A stretch of DNA of 64,000 bases from Sinotaia quadrata. Its lineage: Eukaryota; Mollusca; Gastropoda; Architaenioglossa; Viviparidae. The notes under the pieces are model-generated. The model was not told where the DNA came from, searched no databases, and saw nothing but the letters and a program-made list of their open reading frames with translations. The stretch is from positions 111,083,375 through 111,147,374 of the forward strand of contig CM054179.1 of the NCBI GenBank assembly GCA_028829895.1. Direction: 5' to 3'. The translations under genes and the position numbers were made by a program. Position 1 is the stretch's first letter. Each line of letters opens with the position of its first letter. This document shows positions 13,801 through 24,457 of the stretch, piece after piece.

Positions 13801-16800
13801 GCATGTTTGGTGAGCAATTAAAGCAAGTAATTTTTTAATTTTTGAAGAAAATGTATTAAATGTTTTTAATTCACTTGCTGAATGGATAAGAAAGAAAAGA
13901 AAAAAGAAATGCTAATGAGTATGTATATATGTATGTCAGCACTGTAAAGTGTAAGTGTAAATGGTAATATATGACAGAAGCTCCAGCCTAAAACATATTT
14001 CATAGGATGCAGACACCATTCTAATATGACATTAGTTTGTCTAATTTAATAGCTGGGTGCACACATATGTAAGATTACATATTTCTTCTTTTAGAATAAA
14101 ATTCAAAAGTTGAGGTGTATATTATACAAGGGTGTGCATTATATTCACAATTATATGAGACTAGGTTGTAAAAACTAAAAAAGTAAAAAATAATAGTAAT
14201 AATATACAAATAATTAGAAAATATATAAAAATGGTATAAAATCTGCTTTTTATCAAACATGCTTAATACTTTTTTCTATTTCAGTGTTAATGAGTTATAT
14301 AATTTGTATTTTTCAAATGATTTGCTTTATTCAAATAAATTATCAGTATTATTTTTATTTTATTTATTTCTAACTATACTTCATAGAACCATGTTACTTA
14401 TTTGTTGTGATTTATTTATTACATTCATACTTCAAGATTAAAATTATATTACTGACAGTTATTGATTTTAATTAAATTTAAAACAGAACAGTATTGGGAC
14501 AGATAAATAAATATCAAGCAAAATGTGTTAACATTTTTATTAACCTGTATAGTCTTTTCACCCAAAACAAGAAAATTAAGCAATGTAATGAACTTAGTTG
14601 ATTAATTTTATTACAATATGAACAGTCCTTTAGGTTGTAAATTAAGGTTAACTATCTAAAAACTTCATTTACTTGAAATTTCTTAAAATCTTTAGTGCTA
14701 CTGTGGTATGGAAAAACTGAGCAAATGAAATATATGTAGTTTTCCTTCAAGTTCTAAAATATTCTGCAAAAACAAATAAAATATTAAAAGTTTGTGTCAT
14801 CTTAAAGAAAAAAACAAAGAAAGGTAATATCAAGATTCCTCATTATCAATTTCTTTCTCAGTGCAATAAGAACTGCAATTTTTTATTAGTACTAAAAGAA
14901 GTTAATTATCTGATAATAATGCTATAATTTAATAAGTTCTAACTTCTATACACTTTACTAAATTCTAGAATGTGGTCAACAGTGGTTAATAGCATCATTA
15001 CAACTGTTGTTGCAGATCTGTTAGTGTTAATACCAGTTAATGAGTTAGGCAGAGCAAGAATACAATCACTGAAAATCAAATAGTAATACATAAATTCTAA
15101 ATCTGCAGTAAAAAAGAAAGTTCAAACACCATAAACAAACTTCAAACCATTGTGCAGAAGCATACTTGTAATTATATTTAAATCCTTTACTGCTAATAGT
15201 TAATACTAATCATATACAGTCATCAAAAATATGGATGATCTATGATGGCTATAATTAACTGAGATAATTTTTTTCAAATCATTTTGTTCAATTATTTCTA
15301 CTGTAACAGTTCATTTACAATCTGAACAGATACAATGTTAGCATAAATTAATAATTAGAATACTGGTATAAAATCATTGATAAAGTTTTTTTGGAATTAA
15401 ATAAAGCTTTAAAAACAGCTCTGAAGGGAACAAATAGAGTATTAAAATATCCAATAGTTATGACTGAATCTTGCAACTGTACTAACTGAGCTGAACAATT
15501 TAAAATATGCATTAAAAACATGATGTTTTGTGCACATTCTACACAATTTCTAGTAATGCTTACAGGCAACAGCACTAATACAAATAAGAATGTGAACTTC
15601 TCAATTTGCCATGAATTTCTTTAAGTTTATTGAAAGGATTCATCAGATAGACATAAAATACTTCTGTTTACTGGTAACTATGCAAGTTCTGGGCATCTTC
15701 TGAAATGAACATTTTTTGTAAGAACTCTTCATAAGCAACAATGAATAATCCATTTTTTTCATTATGCCTTTCTTTTTGGAATGGTCATTAATTTGGCATT
15801 ATTGCTTATACAAATCAGTGCAATGTGCCTGATTCAGTGATTGTGGGATTGATTGCTCAACATTTAACTAATAAATAAAAGCATAGACAGTAATGAGTCA
15901 AGGGATAAATACATTATAACTACTAAGTACTATCGTATAAATAAGTAAAAATAGCTTTAAATACCATGTTAAAGTAACAATTCATTACATCAATGTTGAC
16001 TGTTTAGACAATTAAAGTATGCTGTAAGGTTTTAATACAAAACAATGAGAATGAATTATCACAGTGAGACTTCAATGGCATGAGCATTCCACTATATACT
16101 TTTGTGTTATAAATGTGTACTGTAAATAACATAAGCACAAATTCAACTAGTTGCTTCTGTAATAGCACCGGAATGAAGGGCAATGGGCTGTTGACTTCTA
16201 CTTTTTCTAGGCAAATGGCTGACATTTTATTTTTAATTTTATAAACTTTTACAAAAGAATTTTTAAAACTCAGTACTTATTTTAATTTTTATACTAAATA
16301 ATGTCATCATATAGATATACTGTAATAGCATTTACAATGGGGGTAAAAATCAGTCAGATCTACAACTGTACAAGATACAACTGGGAGGACTTTTGGGTAG
16401 GTGAGAAATATAATCAATAAGAACCAGTAGATCTTTTCAAATGCTATTTAATGATTTTTCTTTTAGACTGTTTGAAGTCTGAAAATTTGATGACTAATTG
16501 CAGTTAGACATGGGTTTGCCATGTTTATTCTGATCCAGAAGGTAGGATGACATTCAAAATCTATGCATTAACAATTATTTATAAACACTAAAAAATTAGA
16601 CTTAAAACAAAGTTTAAAAGTTAAGTTTAATTTGAATTTTTAAATTAAAGTATAATTCCACTAATTCTAGTACAATTTGAAGTCACCTGACACCAGAATT
16701 TCTGATGGGAAAGCTGTAGTAGCCAGTGTAGATCTTTTGCTATGTAGGATAATCTCTCCAGCCACTCCCCCATCTGTCCTTGATCGCTGGTGTCCAGAGG

Positions 16801-17782
16801 TGGAGCCACATAAGCCACAAACCTTGATTTGCTCATCCATTGCTCATGCTAGAAACAAATAAATTAATAATTCAAACAATACTACCATAAATCAAGACTG
16901 AGAACATCGAACAATGATGAAAAGTCTCTCATGGATCCTGTAGGGTAAGGAGTCAATGGGGATGGGGTGGGGAACACTGAAATAAATATCTAGAGTCACT
17001 TTCATAGCATACATGTAAATAAATGTTATAACATATGTGTGTATGTAGGCCTATGTATAAATTTGTACTTATCATTAAAATCAGAACAAAAATTAAATAT
17101 ACAGTATAACAGAGCAACACTAAATTATGGCTACTAGAGACTAGCATGTATTATTTTCTGAATATCTGTAGCTAGGACTGATGAGCACTATTGTTGTAAA
17201 CTTAGGTTTTGAACTGCATCATACATTAAAATGGTGATTAAGACAATTTTATTACAATATTATTAGTTTATCTTTAAAAGTTAAAATTACAATTAAAATA
17301 TCAATATGTAAAGTCATGATTAAAAATAAATATATCGCTGGATATATTTTAAAGTACATAAAATTACTTTAGGTATAAAATACAAATACAATAATGCGCG
17401 TGAATTCATATGCAAAATGAAAACATAGTGTACATATAGTGGGCTTACACACGAAAAACGGCACTTTTTTTAAATGGAACAATGAATTAATAACATAAAC
17501 TTTTTTTTAAAAAAAGCAATAATTATGTCTTTAGAGCACTTCTTGACAACTATCCCTTTCACTTTTTCCTCTGCTGCTGTCATTTACAAAGGGCCTGTAG
17601 GCCTATATAACACAACTAGCAACTTTAGAAGGATGGTAAAGTTTCGTGGAAAGAAAACTTTTTGAAATAGTAAAATGGGCACAAATCCTTACCAAAGCAG
17701 GGTACACTTCTGCTGTACTATCCAAAGACCTGATTTGCTTCTTATCGAGAGGGGTGCCTACCGTAGTTGATGCAGACGTCAT
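1855..17782 (-). CDS. ASCC2: ASCC2, activating signal cointegrator 1 complex subunit 2 (partial, 3' end off window)
   Basis: ASCC2 is the ubiquitin-reading subunit of the ASC-1 complex, which recruits ASCC3 helicase to K63-ubiquitinated sites in alkylation repair and in ribosome quality control. Fourteen coding exons, in transcript order: 17782-17693, 16848-16687, 11178-11120, 9825-9714, 9339-9142, 8771-8542, 7653-7579, 7333-7223, 6564-6493, 6216-6149, 5328-5117, 4461-4354, 3709-3606, 1983-1855. All have GT-AG borders and compatible phases, giving about 576 residues against roughly 757 in human. Blocks matching the vertebrate protein include WLLQLSHQKFWCQ (exon 2), NFLFDIPKMMDLC and NTPLLSKMIANVF (exon 5), the CUE region (exons 12-13) and NDDFDVFSKDS (exon 14). 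The start is the first ATG, giving MTSASTTVG; vertebrate N-termini differ here. The remaining 180 or so C-terminal residues should lie left of base 1. Confidence 0.93.
2043..2164. repeat. 122-bp direct duplication, copy 1
   Basis: This 122-bp segment is repeated without a visible difference at 2736-2857. It lies in the ASCC2 intron between exons 13 and 14. Nothing in it looks coding. Confidence 0.9.
2736..2857. repeat. 122-bp direct duplication, copy 2
   Basis: Second copy of the segment at 2043-2164, same orientation, 571 bp of unrelated AT-rich sequence between the copies. Apparent identity suggests a recent event or gene conversion. Confidence 0.9.
3606..4461 (-). CDS. ASCC2: ASCC2 exons 12-13: CUE ubiquitin-binding domain
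   Basis: Two exons (4461-4354 and 3709-3606) joined in phase 0 encode residues about 464-534. They include VELDSL, VKDLLPDLGNGF, then EALEELQYSPENVINAIL and ENKLPDKL. This is the three-helix CUE fold of ASCC2, known to bind K63-linked ubiquitin. The LLPDLG loop and the leucine-rich last helix are both present, so ubiquitin binding is probably retained (inference). Between the two exons lies a 59-bp-period tandem repeat. Confidence 0.9.
3781..4084. repeat. 59-bp-period tandem repeat, about 5 copies
   Basis: The unit contains ATTCAGTATACTGCTAACTA followed by CAGTAGAGAGGAATATGATATT. The first three copies are near identical, the last two diverged. On the ASCC2 strand each copy reads TTCCTCTCTACTGTAG, a splice-acceptor-like string. 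The array begins about 70 bp upstream of the true acceptor of exon 13. Confidence 0.9.
5951..6056. repeat. 40-bp-period tandem repeat, about 2.6 copies
   Basis: The unit starts ATGGAATGCAGGATGTAGAA and continues AAGTGAGATAATCTATAT. It lies in the ASCC2 intron just downstream of exon 10 (exon 10 ends at 6149 on the minus strand). Confidence 0.9.
7840..8390 (+). pseudogene. Degraded piggyBac-type transposase fragment
   Basis: The plus strand carries an acidic stretch (ADHDLNADDSENESDIVFNQ), typical of piggyBac transposase N-termini, then after a stop LQYMPSKPVKHDIKVGMLCN, the conserved piggyBac catalytic-core segment. It continues into FFLDNFLHLPFMEDL and, frameshifted after a GA-rich microsatellite at 8160-8205, KGFPKNMKQVPKLQ and TTVVWQDKKASGF. 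The acidic part abuts the core, so the intervening N-terminal region is deleted. Stops, frameshifts and lack of visible inverted repeats mark it as dead. It sits antisense inside an ASCC2 intron. Confidence 0.75.
8805..8880. repeat. 24-bp inverted repeat (hairpin) in ASCC2 intron 5
   Basis: Arms 8805-8828 and 8857-8880 match at 23 of 24 positions as reverse complements, separated by a 28-nt A/T-rich loop. The hairpin ends 33 nt upstream (in transcript direction) of the acceptor of ASCC2 exon 6 at 8771. It could be a MITE remnant or a structured intron element. Confidence 0.85.
9770..9935 (-). repeat. Tandem duplication of ASCC2 exon 4 acceptor edge
   Basis: About 80 bp covering the exon 4 start (coding for PYDLMCELPN), its acceptor and upstream intron are followed by a diverged second copy. 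In the copy the exon edge reads YHVMCELPYKSK in the same frame. The copy retains CTATTG and a pyrimidine run, but its AG is altered, and it runs into non-homologous sequence, so it is a non-functional partial exon copy. Confidence 0.75.
10346..10520. mobile_element. hAT-type MITE, 175 bp
   Basis: The ends are imperfect inverted repeats, CAGTGTGGTTCAAC on the left and CAGGGTGGTCCAAC on the reverse of the right. They are flanked by 8-bp near-identical target duplications TCTAAAGC and TCTTAAGC. The interior is AT-rich and non-coding. Size, CAG termini and 8-bp duplication fit a non-autonomous hAT element. Confidence 0.75.
11530..11865 (+). CDS. Unidentified ORF 1 inside hAT element (111 codons)
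   Basis: The frame begins MSKCHTRQASTKPKPFSG, then LPTPPSDIL and a predicted helical segment FTNERIAQLRQIQQKRLEEV. An upstream frame from 11357 (MRLSMDEIESEHSFSQLVHD) overlaps in another register and may be the same ancestral reading frame after a frameshift. A further in-register piece follows near 11850 (ELKNAFTNLLLTLF). It is not similar to a transposase I recognise and may be captured host sequence. Confidence 0.4.
   Translation: MSKCHTRQASTKPKPFSGLAKVPLLPTPPSDILRDSESVTEDADGPFCFTNERIAQLRQIQQKRLEEVQILRSTKEKTGQNTAVKSANQPKMGAYEKLPPSPSHYKLKTLN
11941..12411 (+). CDS. Unidentified Thr/Gln-rich frame with repeated TQT motifs in hAT element
   Basis: An open frame of about 157 codons without an opening ATG ends at TAG 12411. 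It contains CETQAD, SSQTEK, VSTQTL, NSTQTA and KETQTT, plus two copies of an IIWKI block (DIIWKITP and NIIWKIPH), suggesting an internal duplication. TQT-centred sites are the established recognition motif for dynein light chain LC8; KETQTT fits KxTQT. Whether it is translated is unknown. The opposite-strand frame here is a shadow. Confidence 0.4.
   Translation, partial: HLNRNWSPQDFKQAPDKTTGKKTTSTDCETQADIIWKITPTTKTRSSQTEKEETTRKPTKEDGTTPVFEGKRHVSTQTLQATTRESGINTNIIWKIPHMAKVNSTQTAKQEIRQAFSQTPKPTTDNKETQTTSSISKEKEIKTTTTENKKKRQKNL
12472..12864 (+). CDS. Unidentified low-complexity ORF in hAT element (130 codons)
   Basis: The frame starts MMKQTETEVDNAPTTPQETT and is rich in Thr, Gln and Asn from CAA/ACA triplets. 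It has one less biased patch near the end (GIFVDLIQLMLDHLYW). It may continue the composition of the preceding frame after a stop. It could equally be a chance product of CA-rich sequence. Confidence 0.25.
   Translation: MMKQTETEVDNAPTTPQETTTTTKPTATSHHQGLQQRQPQQTHKEKLQNGAPNQKEGARHNTSDDNNSIIYYSHNNNGSAATTTAVAAQGATSHAVGIFVDLIQLMLDHLYWPPTPTYIQPNGYRGHQQQ
13010..13150 (+). pseudogene. hAT transposase C-terminal remnant
   Basis: The plus frame reads LPFPTSYLCEAGFSAVTATK, then QRNKLDISNTLRV, stop, LSPITPRW. SYLCEAGFSA followed by KxRNxLxxxxxLR is the hallmark of the hAT dimerisation region. One in-frame TAA interrupts it, and the catalytic domain is absent upstream, so this is a relic and the element is non-autonomous. 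Confidence 0.85.
13412..16686. other. Remainder of ASCC2 intron 2
   Basis: AT-rich intron sequence of about 3.3 kb. I see no exon, repeat array or recognisable mobile element here; short frames are scattered and biased by composition. Confidence 0.6.
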
Positions 17783-18907
17783 AATAGTATTATTTATGCT
17801 TGGCAGCTTTTAAAAAAATGTATAATCATGAAATATATGCTTCTGGTTGCTTTTTTAAAAAAGTATAATCATGAAATAGCTTAGCATATTTAGTTCTTCT
17901 CAAAGTAAAATAAAGGCTACTTTTTTGTGTGTAAAATACAGGCTACTTTTTCTTTTGTTGTTACACATGCCACTATTTTCATTGCACAAGAAAAATATCC
18001 GGCATCGAAACTTCGTTATGGTAAGCCAAGTCTTTCAGCCAAGACTCAATGGTATTCAATATTAAAATTCACACGTCCTAATTTTTGGTGCAGGTTGTTG
18101 TTTTTATTTTGACAAAGTTTTAAAAGTTCTTTATATAATTGATTTTTTAAATATCGTGATGTTGAAGAATTCGTTCAAATCTTATTTTATACTAGTCCGA
18201 TCTGTGTATATGTTTTTCAACCTATCCCAGAACCCTCCCTAATCCATAACAATACTATGAAACATTGCTATGGTTAATGGCTTGGGTCACAAATCAAGTT
18301 TTAGCTCATCCAAGTTATTAAACTTTTAACTAGCTAAATTGTTTGGCGGTTTAGGTCACAATTCAACTTTGATTCAATAAAACTTCTAGCTCATCAAAGA
18401 TGTATTTAGATGAAACTGGCAATGGGTGTCCATAAAATGTTATGAATTGGGATGAGTGAGGTGATGACAAGATAGAGGTGGGGACAAGAAATTAACTTTT
18501 CACTTTATTTTATTTCAATGATTTTTGTTTTGTGACTAGTCAGTCAGCAACTATATATGCATTTTTAAAAATATTAAACTAATATTTTAACATCACAAAT
18601 CCCAATCCCCAACATATGCTTATATAACATATTCTATTCATGCCATAAGAAACCGCTTTTCAAAAAAAAAAAATGTATTATTACTATTGCATAGATTCAT
18701 ATTTGTTAAGTGGAGTTGCCAAAAGTACACTTACCTGTTTATAAATTAGAAAAAACAGCCAAACATGACCACTACATCCCTATGGATCCCCATCCACAAG
18801 AACTTATTCTGGAAAGGAAACAGCTACCAGGGAGCAAAAGATGGACAAAACATGGCAGACAGTTACACATAGCATATCCATATACAAATAGAAATGCACA
18901 TTCAAAT

Positions 18908-18957
18908 ATCTTTCTTTCTTTCTTTACCTTTCTTCCTACTTTCTTTCTTTCTTTCCC
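18908..18957. repeat. Imperfect (CTTT)n tract
   Basis: CTTT and related pyrimidine units over about 50 bp, interrupted by ACC and CCT. Confidence 0.85.
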
Positions 18958-19084
18958 AGCAAATTTAACCCCTTCCTTATATATTAAAGCCTTATGCCAG
19001 CTGTCCATAAAATATATAATCCCTTTAGGGGACATTTTCCCCACTTTTTTTTTTATTGTCACAATAACCTTGGACCCCTTCTAA

Positions 19085-19087
<3 letters not shown>

Positions 19088-19159
<72 letters not shown>

Positions 19160-19170
19160 TGTGTGTGTGA
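19088..19170. repeat. (TG)n microsatellite
   Basis: About 40 TG units with a single TTTG interruption near the right end. The Cys/Val ORF across it is an artefact. Confidence 0.97.
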
Positions 19171-20884
19171 AGTATAAAATAAGCACTATTGTATATCACC
19201 AGTTGACATACATAGACTTATGTTCAAGACAAAAGATAATAAAAAAAATGTTAAAAGTAAAAAAACATTGTGCATATTTATAAAGGATTTTTTTCTTAAA
19301 CCAAATAGTGTCTCAATTATTGTTTTGCATAATATCTGTATTGAAGATAGTGGATCAGTGATTATTAGTATATGTTTGTAGAGGGGGTTGGTGGGTGTTT
19401 GTTCACTTGTGAAAGTGCTTTTTGTATGGCTACCAGTTTATTTGTGAGAATTAAATGAGCAGGGTGTAATTTAAATATAATTTTTGAAAAGCTAACAGTT
19501 GGTTCAACTAAACTTGAATTTTGATACAAACCACTAGTCGTCCATAAGGCCCATAAAGATTATTATGCTTCTATTTTCATTCTTAACACGATACAACAGG
19601 ACAGGATATTCCATACTTTTCGACTCTTTATAATTTTTAATTTTCACTTAGCACCAGAAAGAAGAAAAATACCTAAATATATAGACTGCTTTTAACAACA
19701 CGAATATTATATTTCTTTAATGAATTTACAGTGCAACAGGTTTGCTGAAGTGCGCGAAGTGGAAGATGATTTTTCTCAGATACATACAGTGCTTAAAACT
19801 TAACACGGACTCGCATGCTTTGCTGTAGAAGGCCACATCCGTAAGCAAACTTTTTGTTGTAGATATCTGTGTAATTATGCTCATGTACAAAAGATGTTGT
19901 CCACGATTATGGAATATTACGTTGTAATAGCGCTGTTAATCTTTAATTGATAACGTGTGATATCAATCATCACTGCTTTGTTGGTCTTGATATATCATTA
20001 TCAATATCAGATTGAAACTAAGTTGAAGTAAGAAAAAGCAAAACGTAATGTTAAAAAGTTCAGCAAGTTAATTTGTTTTTGTTTTTATTCCACACATGCG
20101 ATAGTTATATTGTTTTATTTTTCCATTCCTAGTTCTACTTCTAGCTAAATGCACGCCAGATTAATTCTAAAATATATTTTAATATGTACTTTTCTTAATT
20201 GCTGTTGTTTATTAATTTGTGAGGCTTTGTCCTTCTTTTAATGTTTTTATAGTCATTAAAACTAAAAATATAAGATGCCTAAGTATTTTATTTTTGCAAA
20301 CACAAAACCATGCTGTTCAATAAAAAATTATAAGAGAAAATGTCAGTATGGCGTTGCATTCTGTGTTTAATACTTTTTTTTTAATCGAATTCTTTAAATG
20401 TTTGTAGAAATCTTTGTAAAAAATAAATAAATAAGAAAAAAATCAGTTAGTATTTGGCTTTCTGTTTGTGACTCATAATCAGTTTAATAAATTGTATAAT
20501 CACATTCTAAAAAGAGAGAATTTCATACCATCTTCTAAAATCTAAATGTAAAGATTTGAGGCACCATTTTTACAAATGTTATGCAGTGGAGACTATATAA
20601 ATAATACAGGAATATATGAAATAGTATATGAAATAGTTAAAATCAAGGTTGTCATTAAACATGTTCACATGGCTCCATTCATAAATATTTTACACTCCCA
20701 CATTTCTCTATTTTTGTCAAAGAAGTACTCAAGTAGCCAGTCTAGAAATGTCACCAGGATGAAATTACATGTAAAATTAGCCCTAAAAGTTCATTTCCTG
20801 TACTTTCAAATGTGATTCTTTTTATTTGGTGTGTTCATTGTTTTGTTAAATCCCCACCCCACCCCCATCTCCACATCCTACACC

Positions 20885-20942
20885 ATGTTAAAAAAGCATT
20901 TGGGATTTTTGTTTGTCCTGTTCTTCAGTTGGTGGCATGTTG
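20885..20942 (+). pseudogene. Upstream duplicate of the signal-peptide exon
   Basis: A frame MLKKHLGFLFVLFFSWWH starts 94 bp upstream of the real start codon and is a diverged copy of MLKRCLCLFILFLTSWH. The preceding bases (CATCTCCACA...CACC before ATG) are also shared. At the exon edge GGCATG is followed by TTGG rather than GTGAGT, so the splice donor is lost. It may be a decayed tandem duplicate or an alternative upstream ATG in the 5' leader. Confidence 0.65.
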
Positions 20943-20978
20943 GTTTGTCATTTTACTCTCATCTCCACAGACTCCACC

Positions 20979-21030
20979 ATGTTGAAACGGTGTTTGTGTT
21001 TGTTCATCCTATTCTTGACATCGTGGCATG
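20979..21030 (+). CDS. Ig-receptor exon 1: signal peptide
   Basis: Encodes MLKRCLCLFILFLTSWH plus the first base of a Gly codon, a short basic n-region and Leu/Phe core of a cleavable signal. The donor GTGAGT follows directly and joins in phase 1 to exon 2, which begins GMHCEQG. This start is chosen over 20885 because only this copy keeps a donor. A non-coding leader exon upstream cannot be excluded. Confidence 0.8.
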
Positions 21031-24000
21031 GTGAGTTCATTGTTTACCTCTTTATTATAGCTGTATGTTTATTTTAAATAAATTATAATATATTTTTTCA
21101 TTTATCTTTCATCGTCAATTAAAAGTAATGGCATTATTGCCAACAGATTTACTTCAAACCTCAGTCACCTATAAAATTAAAAGCACTAGCGATAATACAA
21201 ATTAGTATATTGTGTTTATACTAATAGTGGTACTGGTAGTGCTTTTGTGCTTTGTAATTAATGTACAATGGTATTTCTGATTATAATTTTTTTTTATTGC
21301 ATACATCCAAACATTTAATGATTTATATTATATTATTCTACACTAGTAGTTGTGCTGTCATTTGTTTTTTCATTATGTATTAGCAATACATTTCAAAAGT
21401 CAAAAACTTTTCTTCCAGAGATGTTTGCTTTTTCTCAAGGAAAAATTCCTCCAAAATATTTTGTATATAAATATGTATGATGATTCAAAATGGTGTTCAA
21501 TCTTTTTCTCAAGGAAAAATTCCTCCAAAATATTTTGTATATAAATATGTATGATGATTCAAAATGGTGTTTAATCTTTAAAAGCTGTTAGCTTTTCTCA
21601 TTGTCAACCCAAAATAAAAATAAAGAATAATTGGCAACGAGAAATATTGGATTCAGCTCCTTATATAGTTATAATAAATTTGAATATGAATAAAACCAAA
21701 TAAACTTAAAATATTTTAAATGTTTTACATTAATAAGTTATGACATAATTTTAGCAAATGAACATATATACAAAATGGAAAGTTTAATTATGTGCTTTAA
21801 ATTTATGGATTTACCGAGAAATTTGCAAAAAATTAATTATTGAGAAAGGAGTGACTGTAAGTGTGACAGAGCTTTTCTAAGTATTAGGAAATGTATCATT
21901 AGAACACTTGAAAGTAATAATAATCAGTCTTTGTGTCTGAAATTGACAACAGTACATTTCAATCAGTTGTAGTTGTATCATGAAATGCAAAAGTACACTG
22001 CCTATAGGGATTTGTTGTATCCTGAAAATTGAATTGCACAAGTAGTAAGTACAGACATTCTGCAAATTTTAGCAAAAGGAAGAGACTTTAAATTTAATTA
22101 TTCCATGAATTGGTAGCTGTTGATTGAATGAAGTACTATGTATTTGATATGTTTAACCTACTAAAATGATCCTAGACTGTAGTTTTCTGGATCCTTTGAA
22201 GTTATGCAGGTATTAAAAATGTGCTACATGAAAACATAGAATATTGTAGGCATGTGTTACATTGTCAAGCGATCACACTGTACTCAGTTGATGTTGTTCA
22301 AGCTAGAGAAACTGTACACTGTTTTCCCAACACTACTTACTATCTTTTCTCTCAAATAAAATGTTAGACCTATTAATAATTAACTAACTTAAATATTTTT
22401 CGACTTAGCCCTTCACAATCAACTGTATAGATTAGACATTCATGCTATTTAATTAAGTACTATTATTGATGACTATATAGATGTAGATCCCTCTCTTTGA
22501 TTCTGATGCGGATGTAATTTACACCATTATTCTTATTCCAAAACAGTTTTCAGCAGCATCCTAATGTACATAACTACACATACAAGCACATACACACTCA
22601 CAGACACACAGAGAGACACATACAAGCACACAAACTAAATTGAGTCAATTTTATTAATAATATAAATGATAGCATAGCTTCTATTATGATTTTTGAAAAA
22701 TGCATCAATACAATAATATTTGTGACCATGGGTCTTTGAAAAGACTGAAATTGAAGTAGCATAATCTTTATATAATCAAGTAATGGTGCTTTGAAAATAT
22801 TTTCACATTTATAATTTAATCATGCCATGGACCATTTGAAAGGTTGCAAATTCATGTTTCACTCAAAATGAACAAAGAAGAGTGCTGAACTATTAAATGC
22901 AATCAAAATTGAAGCAAATTACCATTTCCCCCTGTATAATTCAAGATCAGAATAATTTTACGCTGCTGGTATTTCTGTTTCTGCATTGTCAATGATAGGC
23001 TCATTACCTATGACCTTTTCATTTCCTGAGTGCTCCAGAGTTCTCAGAACGAAAAGAAAATTTAAAAAATTACTCTGATTTTCATCTTATATTATTATTT
23101 TCACATACTGCAAATAATTGTTTGTTTTGTTGGGATTTTTTGTTAGGTTGTTTGGCTGTTGTTTTAAGTTTGCATATAACTGAAACCTAGACACATGAAG
23201 TTGTAACTTTTAGTAGTCACAGTTATCAGGGATGGTAACTCAATAGAAACTGAAACTTTCACTTCCACTCAGGCATTTGAAAGAATTTCATTCCTAGAAT
23301 TTCACTACCAGTACCAGTTCAAAACTATAATACAATAATAGAACTAGAAGAGAACAAGCTGAATATTTTGATTTAAACAAGTTTGATAAATTTATCTTCC
23401 CCTAAGTTTAATAGTCCTGCATGATTGCCCATAATACTATTAATTTTGAACAATCTGATTTGTTTGAAGCATTTTGAAGGGGGTGAAAAAAAACTATTTA
23501 AAAGCAATATAGATAAATGCAAGTGCACTTACAGTTACACACTAAATGTGATCATAAAACAAATTCTGTAATTAAACTTGAGATAATTCCAGCATATGAA
23601 ACTTTACAACAAATTTTTTTCGTCAACACATTTTACAGGCACAGCATGCTTCAAAAATAATTAATTGTTCACTGTGTCCAGGTGTTATACAAAATAATGG
23701 TAGATTCTTATAAAATGTTAATGTCTTTTTCCTTAGATAATAGCCTCTGTCTCCATGATTGTGTCATGCCCAGTCTTTGGATTGAATTCCTGAGAAAATG
23801 TTTTATAAGCAGTGTAGCATTAAGCTGCTTATTCACATCCATTGAGTGTAGATTTTATTGACACATAATGAGATATTTCATAAGTGTGTATGCATTTGTG
23901 TTCTGATAATGATAAATTATTTTAAATGTTTCAGGGATGCACTGTGAGCAGGGAAAGCCACTTTTGAAGAAAGTTGGTGATGATGCCGTCTTTTCTTGGA

Positions 24001-24398
24001 GTTTTGAAATTGCTAATATGACTCATATAACTGTTGCTTTAAAAACAAATCAGACGAAACTTTTTTCTGGATCTCTTGCTAATTCTACACTCAATGTATT
24101 TAAAGTTTACAGAGAAAGGCTGGATGTGAGTAGTGTACGTCTAGATCAAGGTCAAGTCACCTTCACTCTAAGGAATGTCAACACTACTGATGCTGGTCAC
24201 TATTCATGCTTTGAAGGTTTCGCAACAACTAAATTGATTCCGGGCTGTGGTCAGATGCTTATTATTTTAAGTAAGTTAATATATTATTACTCATAAATTA
24301 TGCTTGTGAAATTTTTTACTTTTTTCTAAATTTTGCTCTTATTCTTTAATGTAAATACTTCTTTTAACAGAAGTTATATCTATCTATCTATCTATCTA

Positions 24399-24457
<59 letters not shown>

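Larger units (their letters stand above)
17783..20884. other. Intergenic interval between divergent ASCC2 and Ig-receptor genes
   Basis: The two genes point away from each other, so this 3.1 kb should hold both promoters and any 5' UTR exons. No clear TATA box or CpG-rich core could be fixed by eye. Two microsatellites are listed separately. A 124-codon frame at 18710 spans a CTTT-rich tract and does not look like a real protein. Confidence 0.5.

Noticed and set aside
18710..19084. 124-codon ORF between the two divergent genes
   Set aside because: Half of it is a CTTT-rich tract and the remainder shows no family features or splice context.
19089..19283. Cys/Val repeat ORF, and similar ORFs at 52315-52608 and 46000-46392
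   Set aside because: Translations of (TG)n or (CA)n microsatellites.
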